Notes: a model not told the origin generated them from the letters alone. Positions 1-11,045 are shown, counted from the first letter of the stretch. The stretch: 43,468 nucleotides of DNA from Enterovirga sp. (GCA_028290695.1 JAQGJJ010000211.1:1-43468); one strand, 5' to 3'. Translations and numbers: made by a program.

Positions 1-42
1 GGCCTCGGGGGCTGCCCCGGCCCGGGCGGCAAAGTAGCGGCC

Positions 43-1647
43 GTGTCCGCCTCCCTGGCGATCGGGGCGGCCGGCGGCGCGCGCCCGGCGCCGGCCGAGG
101 CGGCATCCGAGAAGGCGCGCGAGCGGCGCAAGCTCGTCGCCTTCCTGTGCATGGTGTTCGGGATGTTCATGGCCATCCTGGACATCCAGATCGTGTCGGC
201 CTCGCTGGCCGAGATCCAGGCCGGCATCTCCGCCTCCGCGGACGAGATCTCCTGGGTGCAGACCTCCTACCTGATCGCGGAGGTCATCATGATTCCGCTG
301 TCCGGCACGCTGTCGCGCGTGCTGTCGACGCGCTGGATGTTCGTGATCTCGGCCGCCGGCTTCACATTCATGAGCTTCATGTGCGCCACGGCGAACTCGA
401 TCGAGCAGATGATCGTGTACCGGGCGCTGCAGGGCTTCATCGGCGGCGGGATGATCCCGACCGTGTTCGCCTCCGCCTACACGATCTTCAAGCCGAGCCA
501 GCGCAACATGGTGACGCCGCTGATCGGCCTCGTCGCCACGCTCGCGCCGACCATCGGGCCGACCGTGGGCGGCTACCTGACGGATCTGTTCTCCTGGCAC
601 TGGCTGTTCCTGGTGAACATCATCCCGGGCATCATCGTCACGGTCGCGACCTTTCTGCTGGTCGATTTCGACGAGCCGCAGCTCGACCTGTTCAAGAGCT
701 TCGACTGGGCGGGGCTCGGCTTCATGGCGGCGTTTCTGGGCTGCCTCGAATACGTGCTCGAGGACGGCCCGAACCACGACTGGTTCCAGGAGGAATCGAT
801 CCTCATCGCGGCCGTGGTCGGAACGGCCGCCTGCGTCGCGTTCTTCTGGCGCATGTTCACGGCCCGCCAGCCGATCGTCGACCTCTACGCCTTCACCAAC
901 CGCAACTTCGCGGGCGGATGCGCCTTCAGCTTCGTCATGGGGATCGGCCTCTACGGCCTGACCTACCTGTACCCGGTCTACCTCGCCCGCGTGCGCGGCT
1001 ACTCCGCCCTGCAGATCGGCGAGACCATGTTCGTGACCGGCATCTGCATGTTCGCGACCGCCCCGATCGCCGGGCGGCTGATCGGCAAGGTCGACCCGCG
1101 TGCCATGATGGCGGCCGGGTTCATCGGCTTCGGGCTCGGCACCTGGTGGGCCTCCTACATCACGAAGGACTGGGATTTCTGGGAGCTGCTCATTCCGCAG
1201 GTCCTGCGCGGCGTGTCGCTGATGATCTGCATGATCCCGATCAACAACATCGCGCTCGGCACGCTGTCGCCGCAGCGGATCAAGAACGCGTCCGGCCTGT
1301 TCAACCTGACCCGGAATCTCGGCGGCGCCGTCGGCCTGGCGCTGATCAACACGGTGCTGAACGACCGCTGGGACCTCCATCTGGCGCGCCTGCACGAGGC
1401 CGTCACCTGGTCGCGCGGGGTCGCCAACGAGACTCTCGCCACCATGACGGCTGCCCATGCGAGCCTGGGCTCCGACGCCGGGGTCGCGGGGCTGAAGCGC
1501 ATGGCCGGGCTGGTGCGGCAGCAGGCGCTGGTGATGTCTTTCGGCGACGTCTTCTTCGTGCTGACGTTCCTGTTCATCTCGCTGGCCTTCCTGGCGCCCT
1601 TCATCAAGAAGCCGCAGCTCGGCTCGGCGCCGGCGGACGCCCATTGA
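43..1647 (+). CDS. MFS transporter, DHA2 (EmrB/QacA-like) drug:H+ antiporter family
   Basis: 534-aa ORF with GTG start; about 14 hydrophobic segments; motifs such as 'FMAILDIQIVSASLAEIQ' and 'GGGMIPTVF' typical of DHA2 exporters. Confidence 0.9.
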   Translation: MSASLAIGAAGGARPAPAEAASEKARERRKLVAFLCMVFGMFMAILDIQIVSASLAEIQAGISASADEISWVQTSYLIAEVIMIPLSGTLSRVLSTRWMFVISAAGFTFMSFMCATANSIEQMIVYRALQGFIGGGMIPTVFASAYTIFKPSQRNMVTPLIGLVATLAPTIGPTVGGYLTDLFSWHWLFLVNIIPGIIVTVATFLLVDFDEPQLDLFKSFDWAGLGFMAAFLGCLEYVLEDGPNHDWFQEESILIAAVVGTAACVAFFWRMFTARQPIVDLYAFTNRNFAGGCAFSFVMGIGLYGLTYLYPVYLARVRGYSALQIGETMFVTGICMFATAPIAGRLIGKVDPRAMMAAGFIGFGLGTWWASYITKDWDFWELLIPQVLRGVSLMICMIPINNIALGTLSPQRIKNASGLFNLTRNLGGAVGLALINTVLNDRWDLHLARLHEAVTWSRGVANETLATMTAAHASLGSDAGVAGLKRMAGLVRQQALVMSFGDVFFVLTFLFISLAFLAPFIKKPQLGSAPADAH

Positions 1648-1720
1648 GCGCTCCCGGTCTGGAAGGAGCCGCGCGCCGGCGCTAGTCTGGGCCGGTGACC
1701 CAGCGGAGCGCCACGGCATC

Positions 1721-2833
1721 TTGATCGACAGGTCCGGCACGGCCGCCGCCGAGCGCGCTCCGCTGATCAGCCTCGACCGCGTGACCAAGCGCTTCGGCCG
1801 CGCGCTCGCCGTCGACGATCTGTCGCTGTCCATCCGGGACGGCGAATTCCTGTGCCTGCTGGGGCCATCCGGTTGCGGCAAGAGCACGCTGCTGCGGCTG
1901 CTCGCCGGGTTCGAGACGCCCGATGCCGGCCGCATCCTGCTCGAGGGGCGGGACATCACCCGCGAGCCGCCGCACCGGCGCCCGCTGAACATCATGTTCC
2001 AGTCCTACGCCCTGTTCCCGCACCTGAGCGTCGCGGCCAATGTCGGCTACGGATTGCGATGGCTGCCGCTGACCCGGGCCGAACGGCGGGACCGTGTGGC
2101 CGAGATGCTGCGCCTCGTGCAGCTCGAGGAGCTGGCGGAGCGCCGGCCGGACCGCATCTCGGGCGGCCAGAGGCAGCGCGTGGCCCTGGCCCGCGCCCTG
2201 GCCCGGCAGCCGCGCCTGCTTCTCCTCGACGAGCCGCTGACGGCGCTCGACCGCCGGCTGCGGGAGGAGACCCGAACCGAGCTGAAGGCCCTGCAGGCGA
2301 AGCTCGGCACGACCTTCGTGACGGTGACGCACGACCAGGAGGAGGCCATGGGCATGGCGGACCGCATCGCCGTCATGGAGCGCGGCCGGCTCGTCCAGGC
2401 CGGCTCGCCGCGGGAGGTCTACGAGGTGCCGGCGAACCGCTTCGTGGCGTCGTTCTTGGGCGAGGTGAACCTGATCTCGGGCCGCGTGCTCGACCGGGCA
2501 GACGGCCTGCTGCGGGTGCAGACGCCCCTGTGCGAGCAGGCCGTGATGGTTGCCGCCCCGCAGGGGAGGGACCCGGCGGAAGGCGACCTCGTGCAGGTCG
2601 CGCTCCGCCCGGAACGCATCGGCCTGCTGCACGGCCTCGCCGGGGACGCGCCGAACGCGTTCGCGGCCGAGATCGTCGCCGAGACCTATCTCGGGGCCAC
2701 CCTCCACCTCCGGGTGCGGGTGGCGGACGGCTCCCTGCTTCGCGTCGCGGCCGGGCCCGCGACCGCGACCGGCCGGGTCGGCCGGACGGTGCGGCTCGGC
2801 TTCGCGCCCTCCGCGGCCACCATCCTGGACTGA
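1721..2833 (+). CDS. ABC transporter ATP-binding protein, spermidine/putrescine (PotA/PotG)-like
   Basis: Walker A GPSGCGKST, signature ISGGQRQRVALARAL, Walker B LLLLDEP, C-terminal TOBE-like region; TTG start is the only plausible one in frame. Confidence 0.9.
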   Translation: MIDRSGTAAAERAPLISLDRVTKRFGRALAVDDLSLSIRDGEFLCLLGPSGCGKSTLLRLLAGFETPDAGRILLEGRDITREPPHRRPLNIMFQSYALFPHLSVAANVGYGLRWLPLTRAERRDRVAEMLRLVQLEELAERRPDRISGGQRQRVALARALARQPRLLLLDEPLTALDRRLREETRTELKALQAKLGTTFVTVTHDQEEAMGMADRIAVMERGRLVQAGSPREVYEVPANRFVASFLGEVNLISGRVLDRADGLLRVQTPLCEQAVMVAAPQGRDPAEGDLVQVALRPERIGLLHGLAGDAPNAFAAEIVAETYLGATLHLRVRVADGSLLRVAAGPATATGRVGRTVRLGFAPSAATILD

Positions 2834-2838
2834 GCCCG

Positions 2839-3747
2839 ATGCGGACGGTCTCCCGCGGCCGGGTCTGGCCGGTTCTCGCGCTGCCCGGTCTCTGGCTGGC
2901 GGCCTTTTTCCTGTTACCCTTCGCGATCGTGGCGAAGATCAGCCTGTCCGAGAGCGCGACCGCGCAGCCGCCCTACCGGCCGCAACTCGCCGGCATCCTC
3001 GACGCCGCCGCCTGGCGGGCGTTCCTGGAGGGGCTCGGCTTCGACAATTACCGCCTCCTGGTCGCGGACGACCTGTACTGGTCGGCGGGCCTCTCGTCCT
3101 TGCGGATCGCGGCGCTCTCGACCGTGCTGCTCGCCCTGATCGGCTACCCGATGGCGCTCGCCATCGCGCGTGCGCCGGAGCGGTGGCGCCCGCTCCTCGT
3201 GGCGCTGACCGTGGTGCCGTTCTGGACCAGTCTGCTCATCCGCATCTACGCCTGGATCGCCATCCTGAAGCCGGAGGGCTGGCTCAACGGCGCCCTGATC
3301 GGGGCCGGGCTGATCCGGACGCCGCTTTCGATCCTGAACACGGAGGCGGCGGTGCTGATCGGCATCGTCTATGCCTACCTGCCCTTCATGGTGCTGCCGC
3401 TCTACGGCTCCCTGGAGCGGCACGATCGGGCGCTGGTCGAGGCCGCCTCCGATCTCGGCGCCTCGCCGCTCCGGGCGTTCTGGACGGTCACCTTTCCGCT
3501 GTCCCTGCGCGGCCTGGCGGCGGGGGCGCTCCTCTGCTTCGTCCCGATCGTCGGCGAGTTCATCATCCCGGACCTGCTCGGCGGCTCGGACACGCTGATG
3601 CTCGGCCGCACGCTGTGGAGCGAGTTCTTCGCCAACCGCGATTGGCCGCTGGCCTCCGCGGTGGCGGTCGCCATGACGCTGATCCTGGTCGGGCCCATCC
3701 TGGCGCACCGCGCGCTAGAGGCGCGCCGGGCGGAGGGCAGGGCGTGA
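2839..3747 (+). CDS. ABC transporter permease, PotB/PotH-like
   Basis: ATG at 2839 in the frame of ORF 1852..3747; polytopic; EAA-type loop 'EAASDLGASPLRAFWTVTFPLSLRG'. Confidence 0.88.
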   Translation: MRTVSRGRVWPVLALPGLWLAAFFLLPFAIVAKISLSESATAQPPYRPQLAGILDAAAWRAFLEGLGFDNYRLLVADDLYWSAGLSSLRIAALSTVLLALIGYPMALAIARAPERWRPLLVALTVVPFWTSLLIRIYAWIAILKPEGWLNGALIGAGLIRTPLSILNTEAAVLIGIVYAYLPFMVLPLYGSLERHDRALVEAASDLGASPLRAFWTVTFPLSLRGLAAGALLCFVPIVGEFIIPDLLGGSDTLMLGRTLWSEFFANRDWPLASAVAVAMTLILVGPILAHRALEARRAEGRA

Positions 3748-4532
3748 GCGCCGGCCGGTCCACGCCGTTCAACGCGGCGTCGCTCGCGCTCGGCCTCGCC
3801 TTCCTGTACGTGCCGCTGCTCCTCGTCGTGGCGTTCTCCTTCAACGCCTCGCGCCTCGCAACCGTGTGGGGCGGCGTCTCGGTCCGCTGGTATGCCGCGC
3901 TTCTGGAGAACGGGCCGCTGAAAGAGGCGGCCTGGCTCTCCGTCCGGATCGCGGTCGTCTCGGCGACGCTCGCGACGGTGCTCGGAACGCTAGCGGCCGT
4001 GGCGCTGGCGCGCGGGCGCCGCTTTCCGGGCCGCACGGCGTTCACCGGGATGATCTACGCCCCCATGGTGATGCCGGAGGTGATCACCGGCCTGTCGCTG
4101 CTGCTGCTGTTCGTGGCCCTCGGGCTCGACCGGGGGTTCTGGACGGTGGTGGTCGCGCACACGACGCTGGCGCTCGCCTTCGTGACGGTGATCGTGCTGG
4201 CGCGCCTGCGCGAGCTCGATCCGGAGCTGGAGGAGGCGGCGATCGATCTCGGCGCGACGCCGCTCGCGGCGTTCGTCACGGTCACCCTGCCGCTCGTCGC
4301 GCCGGCGGTCGCGGGCGGGTTCCTGCTCGCCTTCACCCTCTCCTTCGACGACCTGGTGCTGGCGAGCTTCGCCTCCGGGCCGGGCGCCACGACCCTGCCG
4401 ATGCGGATCTACAGCAGCGTGCGGCTGGGCGTGACACCGGAGGTCAACGCCGCCGCGAGCCTGATGGTGCTGGCGGCCTTCGCGGCGATCGGCGGTGCGG
4501 CCGTTCTGTCCCGGCCGGGCCGGCGGGCGTGA
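3744..4532 (+). CDS. ABC transporter permease, PotC/PotI-like
   Basis: GTG start at 3744 overlapping the upstream stop (GTGA); polytopic; EAA loop 'EEAAIDLGATPLAAFVTVTLPLVAPAV'. Confidence 0.88.
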   Translation: MSAGRSTPFNAASLALGLAFLYVPLLLVVAFSFNASRLATVWGGVSVRWYAALLENGPLKEAAWLSVRIAVVSATLATVLGTLAAVALARGRRFPGRTAFTGMIYAPMVMPEVITGLSLLLLFVALGLDRGFWTVVVAHTTLALAFVTVIVLARLRELDPELEEAAIDLGATPLAAFVTVTLPLVAPAVAGGFLLAFTLSFDDLVLASFASGPGATTLPMRIYSSVRLGVTPEVNAAASLMVLAAFAAIGGAAVLSRPGRRA

Positions 4533-4538
4533 GCTTCG

Positions 4539-6371
4539 TCAGCGGGTGGAGGCGGGACGACCGCCATCCTCCGCCGGCGCCGTTTCGACGGAGGACAGCG
4601 TAACGGGCGCGTGCAGCGGCCCGTTGATGTCGACCACGACCGTGCCGCCTCGTCCGGACACCGCGTCCGCCGGATTGGTGCCGCTCGCCCGCAGGCTCAC
4701 GAACCGGTCGGGAAGGGACACGCGGCCCTGAAGGGAAGCCCGGATGCCGGAGCCCTCCAGGCTGCCCTCCAGCACCTCCGCGACCCCGTTGCCAAGGCTG
4801 AACGCGACTTGCCCGCGGTCGAACGGCGTGCGGCCCGCCCGCGGCGCGGCGGGCGGCGACAGCCGCGGTTCGGGCTGCCGCATCGCACCGGCGAGGTCGA
4901 GGCCGGAGACGTCGCCGCGGCCGAGCGTGAGCGTCGCGCGGCCGGAGAGCTGCCGCAGGAGGCTCCGGTTCCGGCCGCACGAGGCCTCGAACGTTCCGCT
5001 CGCGGTCGCCTTGCCGGACAGGAAGGCGGGGTAGCCTGCTGCGACGAGAACCGAGGCGGCATCCAGTCCGTCGGCGCTGAACTGCGCCTTCAGCTCCGTT
5101 CTGGTTCCCTCCACGAGCGCGGTGGACAGGCGGCCCTTGACCGCGCCGCCCTCAAGCTCCCCGCGCAGAAGCGACAGGTCGATGCGCTGCCCCGCCACGA
5201 GGAGGCTGCTGGCGCTGTCCTTCAGGGACAAGGGCCCCATGCGCAGGTCCGATGCCGACAGGCGCAGATCGAGCCCGATCGACGCGAGCTCAGGCGACCA
5301 GCGGCCGTTGCTCCAACTCCCGACGGCCCGGGCCAGGGAGGGCTTGAGCCAGCCGAGATCGAGGCGATCGGCGGCCAGCGTGGCGCGCGCGGACGGCGCT
5401 TCGCCGCCCCGGACCGACAGGGCCCCGTCCAGACTGTCTGCGCCGAGCTTCATCCGGAGCTGCGACCAGTCCACGCTGCGCCGGCTCGCGACCGCGTCGC
5501 CGGCAACCGACAGGGGCCGGTCCAGGTCCGGGCCGCTCCAGGGAGCGCCGACCCAACGGGCGAAGCCGCCGATGGACGGCGTTCCGACCGTCAGCAGGCC
5601 GCTGAACAGCACCGGCTCGGTCAGGCTCGCGGTGCCGGAGGCGAGAACGTCCACGAGCCGGCCGGTGAGCTTCGCGTCCACCTGCTCCGAGCCGCCGGCC
5701 AGGAGTGCGAGCGGCCGCTCGACCCGAAGCGAGGCCCCAACCGCCTCCCCGCGCCAGCTCGCGGATCCCGCGAAATCGAGGCGCGACCCCGGCCCGGGCC
5801 AGGCCAGCACGAGGTTGACCTCCTTCAGGCGCGCGGACCCCGTCCCGTCGCCGCGGCGGAGATCCAGGTCCGCACCCGTCACGATGAGCCGCCGCAGCCC
5901 CCGCCGGCTCGCACCTTCGACGGTGTTCCGGACCGCCTGCACCGACACGTCCGGCTGCCCGGGCAGGACCGGCCCCAGGTCGATCGCGATGCGGCCGCCG
6001 TTCACGGAGACTTCGGACGGTTCCAGTCGTCCGGCGAGAAGCGGAAGGATGCGCAGCTCCACCCGGAGCTGGGCGTCCCGCAGCACCTCCGCGCCGCCAC
6101 GATCGGCGATCGTCACCCCGTCGAGCTTCATTCGGGGAACCGGCAGAAGCGCGATGGTGGTGCGGCCCGCCACCGCGAGGTCGAGGCCGTAGGCGCCGGC
6201 GAGATGCCGCCCGAACCGCCCCGAGAGCCCGTCGCCCGAGAACCGCCACGGATACAGGGCCGCTGCGGCGACCAGGAGCGCGACGGCGAGGAGCGCTGCA
6301 AGGGCGCGGCGGGACATGCGTGGAGGGCGGTGCGGTGAGGAGCGCGGGTCTGCGCCGGAGGCCGTGGACAC
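4539..6371 (-). CDS. AsmA family protein (outer-membrane assembly/lipid homeostasis type)
   Basis: N-terminal TM anchor then AsmA-like repeats ('LALAVAGRTTIALLPVPRMKLDGVTI', 'SGKATASGTFEASCGRNRSLLRQLSGRATLTLGRGDVSGLDL'). Confidence 0.82.
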   Translation of the reverse strand: MSTASGADPRSSPHRPPRMSRRALAALLAVALLVAAAALYPWRFSGDGLSGRFGRHLAGAYGLDLAVAGRTTIALLPVPRMKLDGVTIADRGGAEVLRDAQLRVELRILPLLAGRLEPSEVSVNGGRIAIDLGPVLPGQPDVSVQAVRNTVEGASRRGLRRLIVTGADLDLRRGDGTGSARLKEVNLVLAWPGPGSRLDFAGSASWRGEAVGASLRVERPLALLAGGSEQVDAKLTGRLVDVLASGTASLTEPVLFSGLLTVGTPSIGGFARWVGAPWSGPDLDRPLSVAGDAVASRRSVDWSQLRMKLGADSLDGALSVRGGEAPSARATLAADRLDLGWLKPSLARAVGSWSNGRWSPELASIGLDLRLSASDLRMGPLSLKDSASSLLVAGQRIDLSLLRGELEGGAVKGRLSTALVEGTRTELKAQFSADGLDAASVLVAAGYPAFLSGKATASGTFEASCGRNRSLLRQLSGRATLTLGRGDVSGLDLAGAMRQPEPRLSPPAAPRAGRTPFDRGQVAFSLGNGVAEVLEGSLEGSGIRASLQGRVSLPDRFVSLRASGTNPADAVSGRGGTVVVDINGPLHAPVTLSSVETAPAEDGGRPASTR

Positions 6372-6395
6372 GAGAGCCCGTCTCCCTCTAGGCCC

Positions 6396-6410
6396 GTATC
6401 AGCGTGATAC
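6396..6410. promoter_or_regulatory. Perfect 6-bp inverted repeat GTATCA-GCG-TGATAC; candidate operator between the divergent asmA-like and CoA-transferase genes
   Basis: Direct reading of the intergenic sequence. Confidence 0.4.
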
Positions 6411-6554
6411 CAGCAATTTGTCGGAAGCTTGGCCTTGCTGGTCCGCTGTCCCCAACCGCTTCGAACCGCGCCGAACCGCTTGGAGCGCCGGTGGGGCGCC
6501 GCTATAGGTGAGAAACGACCGGCGCGGGAGCGGGGGTCCAGGGAGTTGTCGCAA

Positions 6555-7262
6555 ATGAAGAAGGTGTACCCGGACGCGCGCGCCGCGCTGGAGGGCGTCC
6601 TCAAGGACGACATGACCATCATGGCGGGCGGATTCGGCCTGTGCGGGATCCCCGACGTGCTGATCGAGGCGATCCGCGATTCCGGCGTGAAAGGCTTGAC
6701 GATCATCTCCAACAATGCCGGCATCGACGGTGCCGGCCTGGGGCTCCTCCTCGAGACCCGCCAGGTCAGGAAGATGATCTCGTCCTATGTGGGCGAGAAC
6801 AAGTTGTTCGCGCAGCAATACCTGGCCGGGGAGCTCGAGATCGAGTTCAACCCGCAGGGCACGCTCGCCGAGCGCATCCGGGCGGGTGGCGCGGGCATTC
6901 CGGCCTTCTACACGAAGACCGGGTACGGCACGCTGATCGGGGAGGGCAAGGAGACCCGCCAGTTCAACGGCGAAAACTACATCATGGAGACCGGGCTGTT
7001 CGCCGATCTCTCCGTGATCCACGCCTGGAAGGGCGATACGGAAGGCAACCTCGTCTACCGGAAGACCGCCCGCAACTTCAATCCGATGATGGCCACCGCC
7101 GCCAAGGTCACGGTCGCCCAGGTGGAAACCATCGTCGAGCCCGGCACGATCGATCCGGACCACATCATCACGGCCGGGATCTTCGTGAAGCGGATGATCC
7201 ACGCTCCGGGCGCTCAGAAACGCATCGAGCAGCGCACCACACGTCCGCGCCTCGCGGCCTGA
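6555..7262 (+). CDS. 3-oxoacid CoA-transferase subunit A
   Basis: 'MKKVYPDARAALEGVLKDDMTIMAGGFGLCGIPDVLIEAI' and 'NNAGIDGAGLGLLLETRQVRKMISSYVGEN'; ATG at 6555 within the longer ORF. Confidence 0.93.
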   Translation: MKKVYPDARAALEGVLKDDMTIMAGGFGLCGIPDVLIEAIRDSGVKGLTIISNNAGIDGAGLGLLLETRQVRKMISSYVGENKLFAQQYLAGELEIEFNPQGTLAERIRAGGAGIPAFYTKTGYGTLIGEGKETRQFNGENYIMETGLFADLSVIHAWKGDTEGNLVYRKTARNFNPMMATAAKVTVAQVETIVEPGTIDPDHIITAGIFVKRMIHAPGAQKRIEQRTTRPRLAA

Positions 7263-7280
7263 ACAGGGAAGAACACGCAC

Positions 7281-7958
<678 letters not shown>

Positions 7959-9667
7959 AGCGCGGCCCGCGGCGCCGGCCTGCGGGCCGGTGCCGTGCGC
8001 GGCCGGCTCGAGACGGTGAGCCACGTCACCGGTCCGAGCCCGGCCACCACGATCAGGAGCGCGGCCAGCGCCCCTTCCTCGAACAGGCCGCGCGAGGAGG
8101 CCCCGTAGACGAGGGTCGCCAGCGTCTCGACGTTGAGCGGGCGCAGTAGCAGCGTCGCTGGCAGCTCCTTCAGGCAATCCACGAACACGAGCAGCGCCGC
8201 CGCGCCGAGCGCCGGCCGCAGCAGCGGCAGCTGGATGCGCCGGGCGAGCGCGAGCGGCCTGGCGCCCAGGGTGCGGGCCACGCTCTCGATCTCGGACGGG
8301 GTCTGGGCGAGCTGCGCCGACAGGCCGCCGATCCCGATGCGCAGGAACCGGATGGCGTAGCCGACCACGAGCGCCCCGCCCGAGCCCATGAGAAGCAGGC
8401 CGGTTTCCCGTCCCGAAACGGCCGTCACCACCCCGCCGAGCAGCCGGTCCACCCCGATCAGCGGCCCGAGCAGCCCCAGCACCAGCACGGTTCCCGGAAC
8501 CGCGTAGCCGAGTCCCGCCACGAAGCCGAGCAGCCGGGTGATCCTGCCCCTTCCGCGCCGGGCCGCGAGGGCGATCGGAATCGCCCAGAGCACGACCAGA
8601 ACGGTGGCGGCGGCCGCGAGCAGGATCGTGGTGGCGAGATGGCGTGTGAAGTCGGGGCCGGCATTGGCGATCAGCTCGCGCCGGATCACCTCCCGGACCA
8701 GAAAGAGCGCCGGAACCACGAAGCCGACCAGCACCGGCAGCCCGCAGGCCACGCCGGCGGCCGCGCCGCGCCATCCGGTCAGTTCGGCCGGCTCCGTCAG
8801 GCCCGTTGCGGCGGCGGAGCCGGAATAGCCGGAGCGGTCGCGCAGCGCCGCTTCCGCCAGGAGCAGGAGCGCCACCAGGGCCAGCGCCGCGCAGGCGATC
8901 TGCGCCGCGCCCGTGAAGTCGCCGCGCTCGAGCCAGGCCGTGTAGGCCGACACCGTCAGGGTCCGGACGCCGAGATACTCGCTCGCCCCGATGTCGTTCA
9001 GCGCCTCGAGCAGCGCCAGGGCGGTTCCGGCGGCGAGCGCCGGCCGGGCGAGCGGCAGCGCGATGCGCCGGAACAGCGTCCAGGGCCGGCAGCCGAGCGT
9101 ACGGGCCGCGGCCAGGATGGAAGGCTCGCGGGCCAGGAAGGAGGCCCGCACGGCCACGAAGATGTACGGGTAGAGCACGAAGGACAGGAGCAGGACGCAG
9201 CCCGGCAAGGAACGGATCTCCGGAAACCAGACATCCGCGACCCCGCGTCCGAACGCCTGCCGGAGCCCCGACCGGACCGGCCCGGCCGCATCCAGGAGCT
9301 CCACATAGACGAGCGCCGTCACATAGGTCGGCACCGCCATGGGGAGGGGAAGCAGCCAGGCCAGCGCGCGTGAGCCCGGGTACCGAAAGGCCGTCACCAG
9401 CCAGGCCGTGACGGTCCCCATCGAGCCGGCGAAGACCGCCACGCCGAGGAGAAGCAGAACCGTCTGGCGCAGCGCATCCGGCAGCACGCTCGCGGCAAGC
9501 GCGGCGAGCGCGTCCGAGCCGCCGAGGGACGCGGAGGCGACGAGCGACAGGAGCGGAGCCGCCACGAGGGCGGCCGCCAGGAGAGGAGCGAGCGAAATCA
9601 CGACATCAGAGCGCCGGCGGCGACGGGGCCGCCGGCCGGGAGCCGCCCTGCCGGCCCCCGCCTGCGA

Positions 9668-10696
9668 TCAGCGGTCGAATCCGACCTCGTCCACGAGCTC
9701 GCTCGCGCGCTTGCGGGCTCGAGCGACGTCGGAGAGCTTCATCGGGTCGGGCTTCAGCTGCCCGAAGGAGGCGATGAGCGGATTCACCGCGACGCCCGCC
9801 CGGACCGGGTATTCGTAGTTCACGTCCGCGAAGACCTCCTGGGCCTCGGCCGACACCATGTACTCGATCAGCCTCACCGCGTTGGCGCGGTTCGGGGCGT
9901 TCTTGGCGATCACCGCGCCCGAGATGTTCACCTGCGTGCCGCCGCCCTCGAAGCTCGGCAGGACCGGCCGCACCGCCGCCGCCCACGCCTTCTGCTCCGG
10001 GTTCTTTCCGTTGGTCATCAGGCCGATGTAGTAGGAATTGCCGAGCCCGATGTCGCAGACGCCGGCCGCGATGTCCTTGGCGACGTCGCGGTCGCCGCCG
10101 GACGGCTTCTTGGCGAGATTCGCCTTCAGACCCTCGAGCCAGGTCTTCGTCTTGGCCTCGCCGTGCTTCACCACCATCGCGGCCGTCAGGGCCGTGTTGT
10201 AGGGGTGCTGGAACGAGCGGGTGCACACCTTGCCCTTCCATTTCGGATCGGCGAGCCCCTCGTAGGTCAGGGCGGTGTCGCTCACCCGCTCCTTGGACGT
10301 ATAGATCGTCCGGGCCCGCATCGAGAGGGCGGTCCACAGGTCGCCCGCGTCGTGGAGGTTGCGGGGAACGGCGTCGTTGATCGCCTCCGAGCCGATCGGC
10401 TGGGCGACCCCGAGGTCGATGGCCTGCTGCAGGCGCCCGATATCGACGGTGATCAGGACGTCGGCCGGGCTCTTGTCGCCTTCCGCCGCGATGCGCTCGG
10501 CGAGCCCCTGCTCCGAGAAAATGGCGTTGACCTTGATGCCGGTCGCCTTCGTGAAGGTGTCGAGCGTGGCGGAATACTGGCCGGGCTCGCGGTTGGTGTA
10601 GACGTTGACCACCTCGGATGCCCGTGCCGCGCCCGCGGCCGCGCAGGCCGCAAGCCCGGCGATTGCCGCCCGCACGCTGAATCCGACCGGGGTCAT
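9668..10696 (-). CDS. Fe(3+) ABC transporter substrate-binding protein (FbpA/FutA/AfuA-like)
   Basis: Signal peptide then 'SEVVNVYTNREPGQYSATLDTFTKATGIKVNAIFSEQGLAERI...' and 'GLGNSYYIGLM' typical of the family. Confidence 0.9.
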   Translation of the reverse strand: MTPVGFSVRAAIAGLAACAAAGAARASEVVNVYTNREPGQYSATLDTFTKATGIKVNAIFSEQGLAERIAAEGDKSPADVLITVDIGRLQQAIDLGVAQPIGSEAINDAVPRNLHDAGDLWTALSMRARTIYTSKERVSDTALTYEGLADPKWKGKVCTRSFQHPYNTALTAAMVVKHGEAKTKTWLEGLKANLAKKPSGGDRDVAKDIAAGVCDIGLGNSYYIGLMTNGKNPEQKAWAAAVRPVLPSFEGGGTQVNISGAVIAKNAPNRANAVRLIEYMVSAEAQEVFADVNYEYPVRAGVAVNPLIASFGQLKPDPMKLSDVARARKRASELVDEVGFDR

Positions 10697-10791
10697 GACA
10701 GGTCTCTCCCGGGCAGCGCGCCTCCGCTGCCCGGGGCGGAATCATCACGCGGGTCCCCGAAAAGCAAGGAAAACCGTATGAACGCCAATAG

Positions 10792-10808
10792 CTTAGAAAC
10801 AGTCTAAG
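10792..10808. promoter_or_regulatory. Irr/ICE-like iron-control box (CTTAGAAACAGTCTAAG)
   Basis: 17-nt dyad; matches the TTAGAA-N4-TCTAA core of the rhizobial ICE motif; lies 96 bp upstream of the iron-binding-protein start codon. Confidence 0.55.
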
Positions 10809-11045
10809 TCCAGACTGCAGCCCGGCCGGGTCCCGTTCCGGCCGCGCGGCGCCGGGGTCGGGGCGGCCGCACCTGCGTCAAACAGGCCGGTGCGCCGCGT
10901 CCGAAGCCGTCCCGGAGGGCTCCGAGGGGGCTGTTCTAGGCCGAAGTTCACAGCCGAAAGGATGGATTGGCGTTGACGAGGGCTGCATCGCCGCTCAAGG
11001 GTCGCCCGCGGCGGATGATTCCGCGTGAAGCGAGGAGATGGCGGA

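Noticed and set aside
1-37. Possible 3' end of an upstream ORF (...ASGAAPARAAK*) such as an EmrA/HlyD partner of the exporter
   Set aside because: Only about 11 residues in the window; frame could be chance.
1852-3747. 631-aa ORF as one long protein
   Set aside because: Only the part from ATG 2839 is a believable protein (permease); the N-terminal half is an out-of-frame reading of the ATPase gene.
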